A stretch of DNA of 64,000 bases, taken from NCBI RefSeq assembly GCF_003443675.1, contig NZ_CP031963.1, positions 1,883,501-1,947,500 on the forward strand, read 5' to 3'. Below are positions 43,717-51,871 of this stretch, in pieces. Each line of letters starts with the position of its first letter. Position 1 is the stretch's first letter. A model generated the notes under the pieces. The model did no database searches, was not told the origin of the DNA, and saw nothing but the letters and a program-made list of their open reading frames with translations. The position numbers were made by a program, and so were the translations under genes. The stretch is from Aquimarina sp. BL5 (lineage in GTDB: Bacteria > Bacteroidota > Bacteroidia > Flavobacteriales > Flavobacteriaceae).

Positions 43717-44564
43717 CTGCTACCTGTGATTTACTCGGGGTGAATAGACAGGTGTATTATAGAGCTATTCGGTCTTATCAAGACAAACAAAAACTAAGTA
43801 AAAAGGTAATTGATTTAGTAAATACCATTCGCATATCAATGCCTAGAATCGGTACAAGAAAATTATTTCATCTTTTAAAATCTCAACTCAAAGTAATCGG
43901 AGTTGGTCGCGATAAGCTATTTAAAATACTAAAGGCTAATAACTTGTTGATTTTACCTAAAAAGAACTATCATGTAACTACGGATTCTCATCATAGATTT
44001 AGAAAACATAAAAATCGAATAAAAGATGTTGAATTTATCAGACCAGAACAAGTATGGGTCAGTGATATAACTTATATAGGAAATAGGGAAAATCCATGTT
44101 ATTTGGCTTTAATCACGGATGCTTATTCTAAAAAAATAATGGGATATAATGTATCAAATAGTCTAAGTGTAAAAGGATCTTTAACAGCTTTAGATATGGC
44201 TATTTCTAATAGAGATTATAATGAAAAACCTATAATTCATCATTCCGATAGAGGATTACAGTATTGTTCCAATGAATATCAAAAAACATTAAACATCAAT
44301 AATATTAGCCCTAGTATGACTGAAAAATATGACCCTTACGAAAATGCCATAGCAGAAAGAATTAATGGAATTCTTAAACAAGAATTTGCTATTGACAAGT
44401 ATGATACTTCAATGCAAATCAAAACCAAACTGGTTCAAAATGCAATCCGCATTTATAATCAAATAAGACCTCATTTATCTAATTCAATGTTAACACCTGA
44501 TCAAATGCATCAACAAAATAAATTAAAAAGAAAAAGCTACAAAAAACAAAAGGTAGCAAATTAA
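43668..44564 (+). CDS. IS3-family OrfB (DDE integrase domain)
   Basis: The catalytic part of the transposase, most likely made as an OrfAB fusion through the frameshift at 43659-43665; an independent start could be GTG at 43740 (274 residues). An HTH_21-like segment (about RISMPRIGTRKLFHLL) precedes the integrase core (rve), with Asp in VWVSDITYIG, Asp in IIHHSDRGLQYCS and Glu in PYENAIAERINGILKQEF, that is, the DDE triad with the usual spacing. The frame is -1 relative to orfA and intact. Confidence 0.92.
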   Translation, partial: RTRVIEKYSQEKQESITATCDLLGVNRQVYYRAIRSYQDKQKLSKKVIDLVNTIRISMPRIGTRKLFHLLKSQLKVIGVGRDKLFKILKANNLLILPKKNYHVTTDSHHRFRKHKNRIKDVEFIRPEQVWVSDITYIGNRENPCYLALITDAYSKKIMGYNVSNSLSVKGSLTALDMAISNRDYNEKPIIHHSDRGLQYCSNEYQKTLNINNISPSMTEKYDPYENAIAERINGILKQEFAIDKYDTSMQIKTKLVQNAIRIYNQIRPHLSNSMLTPDQMHQQNKLKRKSYKKQKVAN

Positions 44565-44591
44565 AATTGCTACCTTGTATTTATTAATTCC

Positions 44592-44611
44592 TGTAACGAT
44601 TATTCAGGACG
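44592..44611. repeat. Right inverted repeat of the IS3-family element
   Basis: Complementary to the left repeat with two mismatches. It ends 28 bases from the stop codon of the astacin gene. Confidence 0.85.
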
Positions 44612-44639
44612 TCACAATTCGATAAAATGTACTACAGTA

Positions 44640-45860
44640 CTATAATCCCGAAATTACGAATTCTTCCCAGTTCCCTATTGAAGTTCTATTACACGTCATC
44701 GGTTTAGACCCATTTTCTGAACTTATATATTTACCATTATTTCCTTTTAATGCATATTTATCTCCTCCTCTACTAACTAAAGTAAATTGCTCCCAATCAC
44801 CTATTTGAGATCTATTACAAGTTATTGGATCAGCACCATTCTCGCTACTCACATATTTACCGTTATTTCCTTTTAATGCTACTTTCCCTTCACTAAGCGA
44901 AATTACCTGAAACTTTTCCCATCCCTGGGCAGTGGTTCTATTACAATTCATAGGTTTAGCTCCATTTTCGCTACTTACATAATTATTATTGTTTCCTCTA
45001 ATATCTATAGTTCCTCCTGAGGTTGTTGGTGGATACATTTTATTAATTCCAGTTATATCACTATTGGACAATCCATTGCGTTGGGCATTGTAGGTATTTC
45101 CATCAGCGCGTGTAATTGTAGGTTGACCATTTTTAGAAAAAGCAAAAGATCCATACATCATGATACTTCCTAGATCTAGATTAGAGGTATATTCATTACC
45201 ATCCTGACCTTGTTCTATATACGTTCTAAAATTAAATTCTCTACCGTTTTGTATATTTTCGAACAATACTTTTATATACTGATCTCTATCTTTCCTGCTT
45301 TGTTCGTGCCATAATCCAATCGCATGACCAATTTCATGAATAGTATTACCCGTAGAACAACCATTCGCTAAGGTAATATCTTGTCGTCCTCCTATACGTC
45401 CAACATAAGAAGAACATCCAGATCCATTCTTGAAGTAGACATAGTTCAATTGATTCGTACGTTTCACAAATCTTAACGCGGTTCTAGATTCCCAATGAGC
45501 AATAGCATTTGTTATACGAGCTTGATTAGGCATTCCACTTTCAATAGAGTAATACACTGTATTATTAGGCCATCTCCCTCCAGTTCTACCAACTCCTTTA
45601 TTAGTATCAGAAGGCATTACTTTTATATCTCCTTCTAATATATAATGTTTATTGATGCTCTCTACATCTACATCTTCTCCATTTAATGTTATGTTTAGCA
45701 ATTTACCCGTTTCATTAGGGTATGCTTGCTCTAAAATAAAATCCTCATTTAGATTTTGTTGGTCGTTAGATTCAAATTCTTGTGATTCACAAGATGTACA
45801 TAACACACTTATTATTAATCCTAATAATAATGGGATATAGAGTCTAGAATACTTTTTCAT
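44640..45860 (-). CDS. Astacin (M12A) lipoprotein metallopeptidase with beta-trefoil-like tail
   Basis: A 406-residue zinc endopeptidase. The signal peptide ends VLCTSC (lipobox Cys24). A propeptide-like region (about 25-95) is followed by the astacin domain (about 96-277): WPNNTVYYSI, zinc motif HEIGHAIGLWHE (175-186) and Met-turn SIMMYGSFAFS (232-242). After a short linker come three repeats of about 41 residues (284-406), each GNN-x-YVSSENG-x-P-x-CNR-x(4)-W-x-F, a fascin/beta-trefoil-like module that may bind sugars. It is surface- or periplasm-anchored. An IS3 element lies just past its 3' end and may have replaced its terminator. Confidence 0.92.
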   Translation of the reverse strand: MKKYSRLYIPLLLGLIISVLCTSCESQEFESNDQQNLNEDFILEQAYPNETGKLLNITLNGEDVDVESINKHYILEGDIKVMPSDTNKGVGRTGGRWPNNTVYYSIESGMPNQARITNAIAHWESRTALRFVKRTNQLNYVYFKNGSGCSSYVGRIGGRQDITLANGCSTGNTIHEIGHAIGLWHEQSRKDRDQYIKVLFENIQNGREFNFRTYIEQGQDGNEYTSNLDLGSIMMYGSFAFSKNGQPTITRADGNTYNAQRNGLSNSDITGINKMYPPTTSGGTIDIRGNNNNYVSSENGAKPMNCNRTTAQGWEKFQVISLSEGKVALKGNNGKYVSSENGADPITCNRSQIGDWEQFTLVSRGGDKYALKGNNGKYISSENGSKPMTCNRTSIGNWEEFVISGL

Positions 45861-46149
45861 GATTAAGCTAAAATTAGTTTTAAAAGTTGTTACTATATTA
45901 GTAAATACTTTTCTTTCTAATACCTACAAAATACTAAGTGCTTTCAAACTTTGAACAAACGTTATAAATCAAAAAGTATTCGTTTCTGGTAAATATTTAA
46001 AGAGGACCGTAAAATTGTAGATAATAAACTTTCTGGATTATCATATGCTATGGATTTTACAATAAAGGATTACGTTAAAATAAACCAGCTTAGTTTTATT
46101 TTTTCGTATCTTTAATAAACACAAGTTGTTCTAATTAAAATTCACTCAC

Positions 46150-46611
46150 ATGACTGCGCTGTTTAAAAAATTACAACTTCCTCCATCACTGGATGAGATA
46201 TTAATATTGAATGAACCTGAAGGATTTTGTAAAGAACTAGACTGTCTAAAAGATGTTATAGTTAAAGAGTCTTTAATACAAGTATCTGAAGTTGACTTTG
46301 CATTGGTTTTTGTTACCGAAAAAAAACAGATTGAAAACCGCATTGAGACTGTATATCCAAAATTAGTGGGAGATGGTATTCTTTGGTTTGCCTATCCTAA
46401 AAAAAGTTCTAAAAAATATACCACTGAAATTACGAGAGATCACGGTTGGGGGGTTCTGGGAGATTATAACTTAGAACCTGTTCGACAAGTAGCGATTGAT
46501 GAGGATTGGACTGCATTACGTTTTAGAAAAGTAAGCTTTATAAAAAATATGACAAGAAGTAAAGATTTTGCACTTAGTAGTGCTGGTAAGGAAAAAACTA
46601 CGGGAGTTTAA
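46150..46611 (+). CDS. DUF3052-like small protein
   Basis: A 153-residue soluble protein. Visible phrases are FALVFVTEKKQIE, GDGILWFAYPKKSSKK and VRQVAIDEDWTALRFRKV, which I associate with the DUF3052 family found in bacteria of several phyla. No catalytic residues stand out and the function is not known to me. It overlaps the following DoxX-like gene by one base (TAATG), so they are coupled. A TATCTTTA box (46107-46114) lies about 36 bases upstream. Confidence 0.65.
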   Translation: MTALFKKLQLPPSLDEILILNEPEGFCKELDCLKDVIVKESLIQVSEVDFALVFVTEKKQIENRIETVYPKLVGDGILWFAYPKKSSKKYTTEITRDHGWGVLGDYNLEPVRQVAIDEDWTALRFRKVSFIKNMTRSKDFALSSAGKEKTTGV

Positions 46612-46958
46612 TGAGTTGGCACTTATACACTTTATCAGCTATTTTTATAATTGCTGGTATTTTTCACCTGATCAAACCAAAGGCATTTATGAGAATTATG
46701 CCTCTATATATTCCTTACCACAAACAATTAGTATATTTAAGTGGCATAGCTGAGATATTGACGGGAGTAGGTGTTCTTTTTTTACAAACTAGGTTCTTTT
46801 CAATTTGGGCAATCATTGTAATGCTTATTTTGTTCATCCCTGTGCACATACATATGCTAGTTAATGAAAAAGCAAGCCTTAAGTTACCAAAGTTGGTTCT
46901 TATTTTTAGACTTTTACTTCAATTTGGTTTCATATATTGGGTTCATTTATATCTTTAA
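46611..46958 (+). CDS. DoxX-like four-helix membrane protein
   Basis: A 115-residue membrane protein with four hydrophobic segments (about 3-17, 40-58, 62-83, 95-114). The start WHLYTLSAIFIIAGIFHLIK and the Y-L-S-G-x-A-E-I-L-T-G-x-G segment match the DoxX/DoxD-like family. Such proteins are small quinone- or redox-associated membrane proteins of poorly defined function. Its start overlaps the stop of the DUF3052-like gene. Confidence 0.75.
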   Translation: MSWHLYTLSAIFIIAGIFHLIKPKAFMRIMPLYIPYHKQLVYLSGIAEILTGVGVLFLQTRFFSIWAIIVMLILFIPVHIHMLVNEKASLKLPKLVLIFRLLLQFGFIYWVHLYL

Positions 46959-46972
46959 ACTACATAGCTGAT

Positions 46973-47575
46973 TTGGACTTATTTACTTCTCAATATGATA
47001 AAATACCATTAGAAATCCCAGATGGTGATGTATCCTATTATCCTGCCTTTTTTGATAAAAGCAAAGCTGATCATTTGTTTGAAGTCTTAAAAGAATCTAT
47101 CAAATGGCAGCAAGATGATATTAAGGTTTTTGGCAAAGTGTATAAGCAACCTAGACTTACAGCATTATATGCTAACAATAAAAACACCTATACCTATTCT
47201 AATATCACTATGAAACCTCATCAATTTACTGATGAATTATTAATGATTAAAGAAAAAATAGAAAAAATAAGTTCAGGGATATTTACAACCTGTCTTCTTA
47301 ATCTTTACAGAGATGGTCAGGACAGTAATGGCTGGCATGCCGATAATGAAAAAGAACTTGGTGTAGAACCAATAATAGCATCTGTGAGTTTAGGAGAAGA
47401 AAGATCGTTTCATTTTAAACATAAAACAAAAGATTTAAAACAAAAAATCCAACTACAACATGGTAGTTTACTGATAATGAAAGGTAAAACTCAGGAAAAT
47501 TGGTTACATCAAATACCTAAATCTAAAAAAATTATGAAACCTCGTATTAACCTCACTTTTAGAATTATTGACTAA
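46973..47575 (+). CDS. AlkB-family 2-oxoglutarate/Fe(II) dioxygenase
   Basis: About 200 residues. AlkB-type enzymes remove alkyl groups from DNA or RNA bases. The iron ligands are His and Asp in NGWHADNEKELG and the distal His in WLHQIPKS; the 2-oxoglutarate-binding Arg lies in KPRINLTFR. ISLGEERSF-like ASVSLGEERSFHFKHK is also typical. The preferred start is TTG 46973, giving MDLFTSQ, the N-terminus usual in this subfamily; a TTG at 46937 would overlap the upstream gene by 22 bases. It is probably in an operon with the two genes before it. Confidence 0.88.
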   Translation: MDLFTSQYDKIPLEIPDGDVSYYPAFFDKSKADHLFEVLKESIKWQQDDIKVFGKVYKQPRLTALYANNKNTYTYSNITMKPHQFTDELLMIKEKIEKISSGIFTTCLLNLYRDGQDSNGWHADNEKELGVEPIIASVSLGEERSFHFKHKTKDLKQKIQLQHGSLLIMKGKTQENWLHQIPKSKKIMKPRINLTFRIID

Positions 47576-47654
47576 AAAAACCTAATTACAACTTATAGAG
47601 GTTTACATTCTAACCAAAGTAACCGTTAGAATCCCATATAATAAGCATTACTAT

Positions 47655-48068
47655 TTATATCATTTGATAAGAGTCTCTGAAATAATCCATCGACTTTAAA
47701 TTATAATTATCCTTTCTTAATAAAATTCCAGATATCAATAGAAAAATTATGTAGACAAATATCATAATTTCAGAATTTGCGTCTAACAAATACATAACTA
47801 TAAATAAAAACAAAATTACCGAGGACATTAAAACTTTTCTAGTATAACAACCAATCATTAGAAGCAAACCAATAATAAATTCGGTAAAGGGAACTAACAC
47901 TAGAAAAAATTCTATAAACTCAAAATCAAGTATGGTAGCTCTTTCAAAATGATCTTCTAAACAGGCTAAAAATTTAGGATAAATAATTACGTTATAAACT
48001 CCATTTAACGTTAATGCTAGTCCAAATAATATTCTTGTAATCGCATATAAATAAATCTTAAATTTCAT
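47655..48068 (-). CDS. DoxX/MauE-like membrane protein
   Basis: A 137-residue membrane protein with four hydrophobic segments. The first reads ITRILFGLALTLNGVYNVI, and FTEFIIGLLLMIGCYTRKVLM is typical of DoxX/MauE proteins. The function is unknown. It is divergent from an AraC-type regulator, which may control it. A TATTTTTG -7 box lies 28 bases before its ATG. Confidence 0.7.
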   Translation of the reverse strand: MKFKIYLYAITRILFGLALTLNGVYNVIIYPKFLACLEDHFERATILDFEFIEFFLVLVPFTEFIIGLLLMIGCYTRKVLMSSVILFLFIVMYLLDANSEIMIFVYIIFLLISGILLRKDNYNLKSMDYFRDSYQMI

Positions 48069-48095
48069 CGTTGATTTGTGTAAAAATTCGCCTTA

Positions 48096-48103
48096 CAAAA
48101 ATA
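48096..48103 (-). promoter_or_regulatory. -7 box (TATTTTTG) for the DoxX/MauE-like gene
   Basis: On the minus strand this reads TATTTTTG, a TAnnTTTG match, 28 bases upstream of the start. No -33 element is apparent. Confidence 0.45.
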
Positions 48104-48197
48104 TAATTCCATTATCCTATTTACTTGTAAAACTTTAGCAACAACTTGTACAATAAAAACATAACAAACTAATTATCAACAACATCAAACGTTATAG

Positions 48198-48230
48198 TTT
48201 GAAATTACAAGTAAAAAGCAGTTATTTTTG
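48198..48230 (+). promoter_or_regulatory. Promoter of the AraC-family gene
   Basis: TTTG (48198-48201), a 21-base spacer, then TATTTTTG (48223-48230). A second TATTTTTG follows at 48239-48246. The promoter places the start at ATG 48276, because the longer frame starting at 48228 would begin inside the -7 box. Confidence 0.65.
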
Positions 48231-48275
48231 TTTGATTTTATTTTTGTAACTTTAAGACAAAAGAAAAAATTGATT

Positions 48276-49136
48276 ATGAATCGTTATACCTTACACGAGA
48301 CCTTTGTTGTACATCAATATTCATTTGATAAATGGGAAGCGGAACCTCATAATCATAATTATTTTGAGATTATTTTTGTTGAAAATGGAAGTGGTTATCA
48401 TACTATTAATGGAATTAGGTTTCGTTATAAAAAAGATGATATATTTCTCTTAGCACCTGAAGACACACATCATTTTGAAATAGAAAAACACTCTGTATTT
48501 ACACATTTTAAGTTCACTGAACTTTTATTTTCTAGTAAAGTCAACTTACCCGATAGGAAATATTGGCTCCAGAGAATTGAGCAACTCCTTCATCATCCCA
48601 ATATTATTCCGGGAGATGTAATTTCCCACGAAGAAGACCGCAGAATTATCTGGGATATTCATAATGTGGTAATGGAAGAATTTAAAAATGAGAAAATATA
48701 TTACCAAGAGATCATTTCTAATGCGATCAGTACTATACTAAGTATTATTGTTAGAAATATTTCGGCTAAATACAGTTCTAATAAGAAAAACATAGCAGTA
48801 AACGACTCCAGAATAGATCTAATACTAGGTCATATTAGGCAAAATGTATATGATAATGATCTCACCAAGATAAATTATATGGCGGATAAATTTAATATGT
48901 CTCAGAGTTCTATCAGCACATATTTTAAGAAAGCTACTGGAGAATCTATCCATCAATATGTAACTAAGTATAAAATGAAACTAGTAGAATACAGGTTACA
49001 AAACACCGAATTTACTATTGCCGAAATTGCATATCAATTAGGATATACCGATGAGAGTCATCTTACCAAAACTTTTAAAAAGTATTTCTCTATGTCTCCA
49101 AAACAATATCGGAAGGATCTTGCTATTAGTGAATAG
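48276..49136 (+). CDS. AraC-family transcriptional regulator
   Basis: A 286-residue regulator. An N-terminal cupin sensor (about 10-100: PHNHNYFEIIFVENGSGYHT, LLAPEDTHHFEIE) has His-rich pocket residues. The C-terminal AraC/XylS domain (about 190-286) holds two helix-turn-helices: ADKFNMSQSSISTYFKKATG and IAEIAYQLGYTDESHLTKTF, ending SPKQYRKD. The start ATG 48276 is set by the promoter upstream. It is divergent from the DoxX/MauE-like gene; the ligand is unknown, and sugar is a common type for cupin-AraC proteins. Confidence 0.9.
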   Translation: MNRYTLHETFVVHQYSFDKWEAEPHNHNYFEIIFVENGSGYHTINGIRFRYKKDDIFLLAPEDTHHFEIEKHSVFTHFKFTELLFSSKVNLPDRKYWLQRIEQLLHHPNIIPGDVISHEEDRRIIWDIHNVVMEEFKNEKIYYQEIISNAISTILSIIVRNISAKYSSNKKNIAVNDSRIDLILGHIRQNVYDNDLTKINYMADKFNMSQSSISTYFKKATGESIHQYVTKYKMKLVEYRLQNTEFTIAEIAYQLGYTDESHLTKTFKKYFSMSPKQYRKDLAISE

Positions 49137-49142
49137 AAAAAA

Positions 49143-49925
49143 TTACCCAAAAATTTCATTTAATATTTTAGCCAATCGTATTCCACCTTTTTGTAGTTGA
49201 GAGCGTACAGTTGGAAAATTATTATACATATATTTATACCCTAACTTTTCTCCTACATTAGCTGAAGTATATACTTTTTTTGCAAGACTTTGCGACTCAT
49301 AAACCCAATCCAAAACATCTCCTTTTTCAATAGCTTCTACTTCTGACAAAGATAATTCATCTGCATTATTAGCCAACTCTGTATAGCTCATTTTATAATA
49401 ATCTATCATCTCAGTATCCCAAACTCTATGCAAATTAGAGCCATCATTAAACCAACGTACCTGAATGTCATTTCCCCCTTTATCTTCTCCTCTACCAACG
49501 TGTAATGGCTGATGCAAATCACCTACGAAATGCACTAACATCTTAAGATAAAACTCTTTATCCTCTGCAGGAGCAGTGTCACTTTTTAATACCTCAATAC
49601 ATTTTTGTATTCCCTGAATTAAATCACCACGTTCACTAGGTGTATCTTCTCCATACTTTTTATCAAAAGAAAAATTAACATAATGCCAAGGGCTGTATAC
49701 TCTATACCTATCATCACTTTTAATTTCATCCGCATAAATAGAAACGAAAGCTAATCCTTGTCCCTTCAGAAGTTCTGCGATATTTCTCTTAGCTTTCTCT
49801 GTAAGATAGCTATCCGCAATTTCTCCTGTTACTCTATGCCCTGTTTTTCCCCAATCTTCAGTTATTGAAAATCCCTTAATTGAACTAGTAAGAAGTAACA
49901 AAAGTATAATGTAACGAGTATTCAT
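49143..49925 (-). CDS. S1/P1-family nuclease
   Basis: A secreted zinc nuclease of about 260 residues for single-stranded nucleic acids. The signal peptide ends SIKGFS; the mature N-terminus begins near a Trp (ITEDWGKTGHRV), whose backbone binds zinc in P1 nuclease. Further zinc ligands are in HYVNFSF, HFVGDLHQPLHVG and NLHRVWDTEMID. ATG 49925 is preferred over 49946, which would add seven polar residues before the signal. It could feed on extracellular nucleic acid. It is convergent with the AraC gene. Confidence 0.9.
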   Translation of the reverse strand: MNTRYIILLLLLTSSIKGFSITEDWGKTGHRVTGEIADSYLTEKAKRNIAELLKGQGLAFVSIYADEIKSDDRYRVYSPWHYVNFSFDKKYGEDTPSERGDLIQGIQKCIEVLKSDTAPAEDKEFYLKMLVHFVGDLHQPLHVGRGEDKGGNDIQVRWFNDGSNLHRVWDTEMIDYYKMSYTELANNADELSLSEVEAIEKGDVLDWVYESQSLAKKVYTSANVGEKLGYKYMYNNFPTVRSQLQKGGIRLAKILNEIFG

Positions 49926-50077
49926 AAATTTTATATTTTGAAGCAAAGATAAAAAAGGCTATGTTAGTGAATCGTTAAAAATTATTTTAATAATATTTTT
50001 TGATCAAAAAGAATTTAGCTCTGAAATATGGCTACATATTTATCGTTTCATACATACACCTATAAACCCCAATAGCT

Positions 50078-51022
50078 ATGAAAATACGGTTTTCGATTTT
50101 ACTGATTGCCATTACAACATTTTGTTTAGCACAAGAAAAAGAAGAAGGTCAAGAAAAAGAATATAACTCTGCTATTGTTAGAGTAAATCGTTTTATTGAA
50201 GGAACCTTAGCTACACCATACTCGGATGATAGTGTTCCCCTTGTTATTTTTATTATGGATGCGGGAGCTATTAACAGAGAAGGAAATGACAGAATGTCTA
50301 AGAACGATGCTTTTAAGTTATTAGCTATTGATCTAGCAAAACAAGGTGTCGCTACATATAGATACGATAAAAGACTTTTTAAAATTGATGCTCTAGGTAT
50401 TCGAGAACACGAAATCTCATTGGATCACTTTATTCAAGATGCACAATCAGTTGTAGAATATTTTAAGAAAAATGGAAATTACACCAAGATCATTTTAGCA
50501 GGTCATGGGCAAGGTTCTTTGATAGGTGTTATTGCTGCTAAAAATAATGTAGATGGATTTATATCTATTGCCGGAAATGCCCAATCCGTAGATCAAATCG
50601 TGATTCAGCAACTAGAAAAACAAGCACCCGGATTGGACAAAAGTGCTGCGGTAGCATTTACTGACTTAAAAGAAAAAGGAAGAGCTATGAATTATGACCC
50701 GGCCTTAGAATCTATTTTCAGTTATAAGTTACAGCATTTTATGAAATCCTGGATAAGATATACTCCATCAGAAGAAATAAAAAACTTAGACATTCCCATT
50801 CTTATATTACAAGGTGATAAGGATCTACAGGTAGAAGTTTCTGAAGCAGAAAAATTAAAGGAGGCTGTTCCTAATGCCGAATATGTAATTATAGAAAACA
50901 TGAATCACATTCTAAGAGAGATCAAAGGAAGTAGATTGGAAAATCATAAATCCTATAATGAATACTGGTTAAAAATTATGCCCGAAGTTACCAGTAGTAT
51001 TATTAACTTCGTGAACAAATAA
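50078..51022 (+). CDS. Alpha/beta-hydrolase-fold protein lacking the nucleophile Ser
   Basis: A 314-residue exported protein (signal peptide ending TFCLAQ). The fold is plain: YRYDKRLFK, ILAGHGQGSLIGVIAA (nucleophile elbow), ILQGDKDLQVEV with the acid, and ENMNHILRE with the His. The elbow is G142-H-G-Q-G146: the position that should be Ser is Gly144 (codon GGG at 50507-50509). Asp and His positions are kept. The protein is therefore probably not a normal serine hydrolase; it may bind ligand only, or the base could be a sequencing error. It precedes the HAD gene by 37 bases. Confidence 0.8.
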   Translation: MKIRFSILLIAITTFCLAQEKEEGQEKEYNSAIVRVNRFIEGTLATPYSDDSVPLVIFIMDAGAINREGNDRMSKNDAFKLLAIDLAKQGVATYRYDKRLFKIDALGIREHEISLDHFIQDAQSVVEYFKKNGNYTKIILAGHGQGSLIGVIAAKNNVDGFISIAGNAQSVDQIVIQQLEKQAPGLDKSAAVAFTDLKEKGRAMNYDPALESIFSYKLQHFMKSWIRYTPSEEIKNLDIPILILQGDKDLQVEVSEAEKLKEAVPNAEYVIIENMNHILREIKGSRLENHKSYNEYWLKIMPEVTSSIINFVNK

Positions 51023-51059
51023 CCAATCTGTAAAATTTAGTAACCCAAATCTTATATTA

Positions 51060-51866
51060 TTGAATCCACATCGCATTGTATTTTCTGATATCGATGGAAC
51101 ACTTCTTAATGCGGAAAGAGAACTTTCAGATTTCACTATTTCCGAGATAAAACGCATCAAAGATACTATTCCCGTTATATTGATTTCTTCTCGTATGCCA
51201 AGTGCTATGACACATTTACAAGAAGAACTAAACATTACCAATCTTCCCTTAATCTGTTATAATGGTGGATTAATTCTAGTTGATAAAAAACCAATTCATT
51301 CTACCTTTATAGCTCCAAACATTATACAAGAGCTACACACATTTAATAAGGATAACTTATTCCATATAAGCTTATATCACAATGATGATTGGTTTGTACC
51401 TCAAATGGATTTTTGGGCTAACCGAGAAGCTCAAAACACCAAAGTGACTCCTGTTATAAAATCAACTAAAGCGATAATTGAAGACTGGAAAACTGAAAAT
51501 AAAGGTGCTCATAAAATAATGTGTATGGGTGATGAAAAGTATATTAATCAGGCATTTAAATTTTTGGAAACTAATTTTAGTGACACATTACATTTATATC
51601 GATCCAAACCAACATATATCGAGGTTGCTCATAAAAGTATTTCAAAATTAACCGCAATCGAATTGTTACTTAACACACATTATAAATTTTCTCTATCAGA
51701 TGCAGTAGCTTTTGGCGATAATTATAACGATATTGCTATGATAAAAGCGGTTGGCACTGGAGTTGCAGTTGCCAATGCCAAGCCAGAAACCTTAAAAATT
51801 GCTGATGTAGTTACTCTATCTGGAAAAGAAGATGGTGTAGCTACATATATTAAAAACAATATCTAA
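51060..51866 (+). CDS. Cof-type HAD hydrolase
   Basis: A 268-residue phosphatase of the HAD superfamily, IIB (Cof) subfamily. Motif I is FSDIDGTLLN (nucleophile and acid/base Asp), motif II Ser in VILISSR, and motif III/IV K-x-GDNYNDIAMI (AFGDNYNDIAMIKAVG). The cap domain (about 90-190) sets specificity; substrates are usually sugar phosphates or cofactors. The start is TTG. It overlaps nothing and precedes the M61 peptidase by 5 bases, so they are co-transcribed. Confidence 0.92.
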   Translation: MNPHRIVFSDIDGTLLNAERELSDFTISEIKRIKDTIPVILISSRMPSAMTHLQEELNITNLPLICYNGGLILVDKKPIHSTFIAPNIIQELHTFNKDNLFHISLYHNDDWFVPQMDFWANREAQNTKVTPVIKSTKAIIEDWKTENKGAHKIMCMGDEKYINQAFKFLETNFSDTLHLYRSKPTYIEVAHKSISKLTAIELLLNTHYKFSLSDAVAFGDNYNDIAMIKAVGTGVAVANAKPETLKIADVVTLSGKEDGVATYIKNNI

Positions 51867-51871
51867 TACTT

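Larger units (their letters stand above)
43251..44611 (+). mobile_element. IS3-family insertion sequence, complete
   Basis: About 1361 bp bounded by 20-bp imperfect inverted repeats, CGTCCTGAAATATCGTTACA (43251-43270) and its partner at 44592-44611, which differ at two bases. It encodes orfA and orfB in the -1 frame relation typical of IS3, with an A6G slippery site. Both frames are open and the DDE residues are present, so it may be active. A clear target-site duplication was not found: flanks are TCT and TCA. Confidence 0.92.

Noticed and set aside
43240..44620. Target-site duplication of the IS3 element
   Set aside because: The bases next to the inverted repeats (TCT and TCA) do not match; none could be called with confidence.
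48228..48275. Longer AraC start at 48228
   Set aside because: It would start inside the TATTTTTG promoter box; ATG 48276 gives the normal cupin N-terminus.
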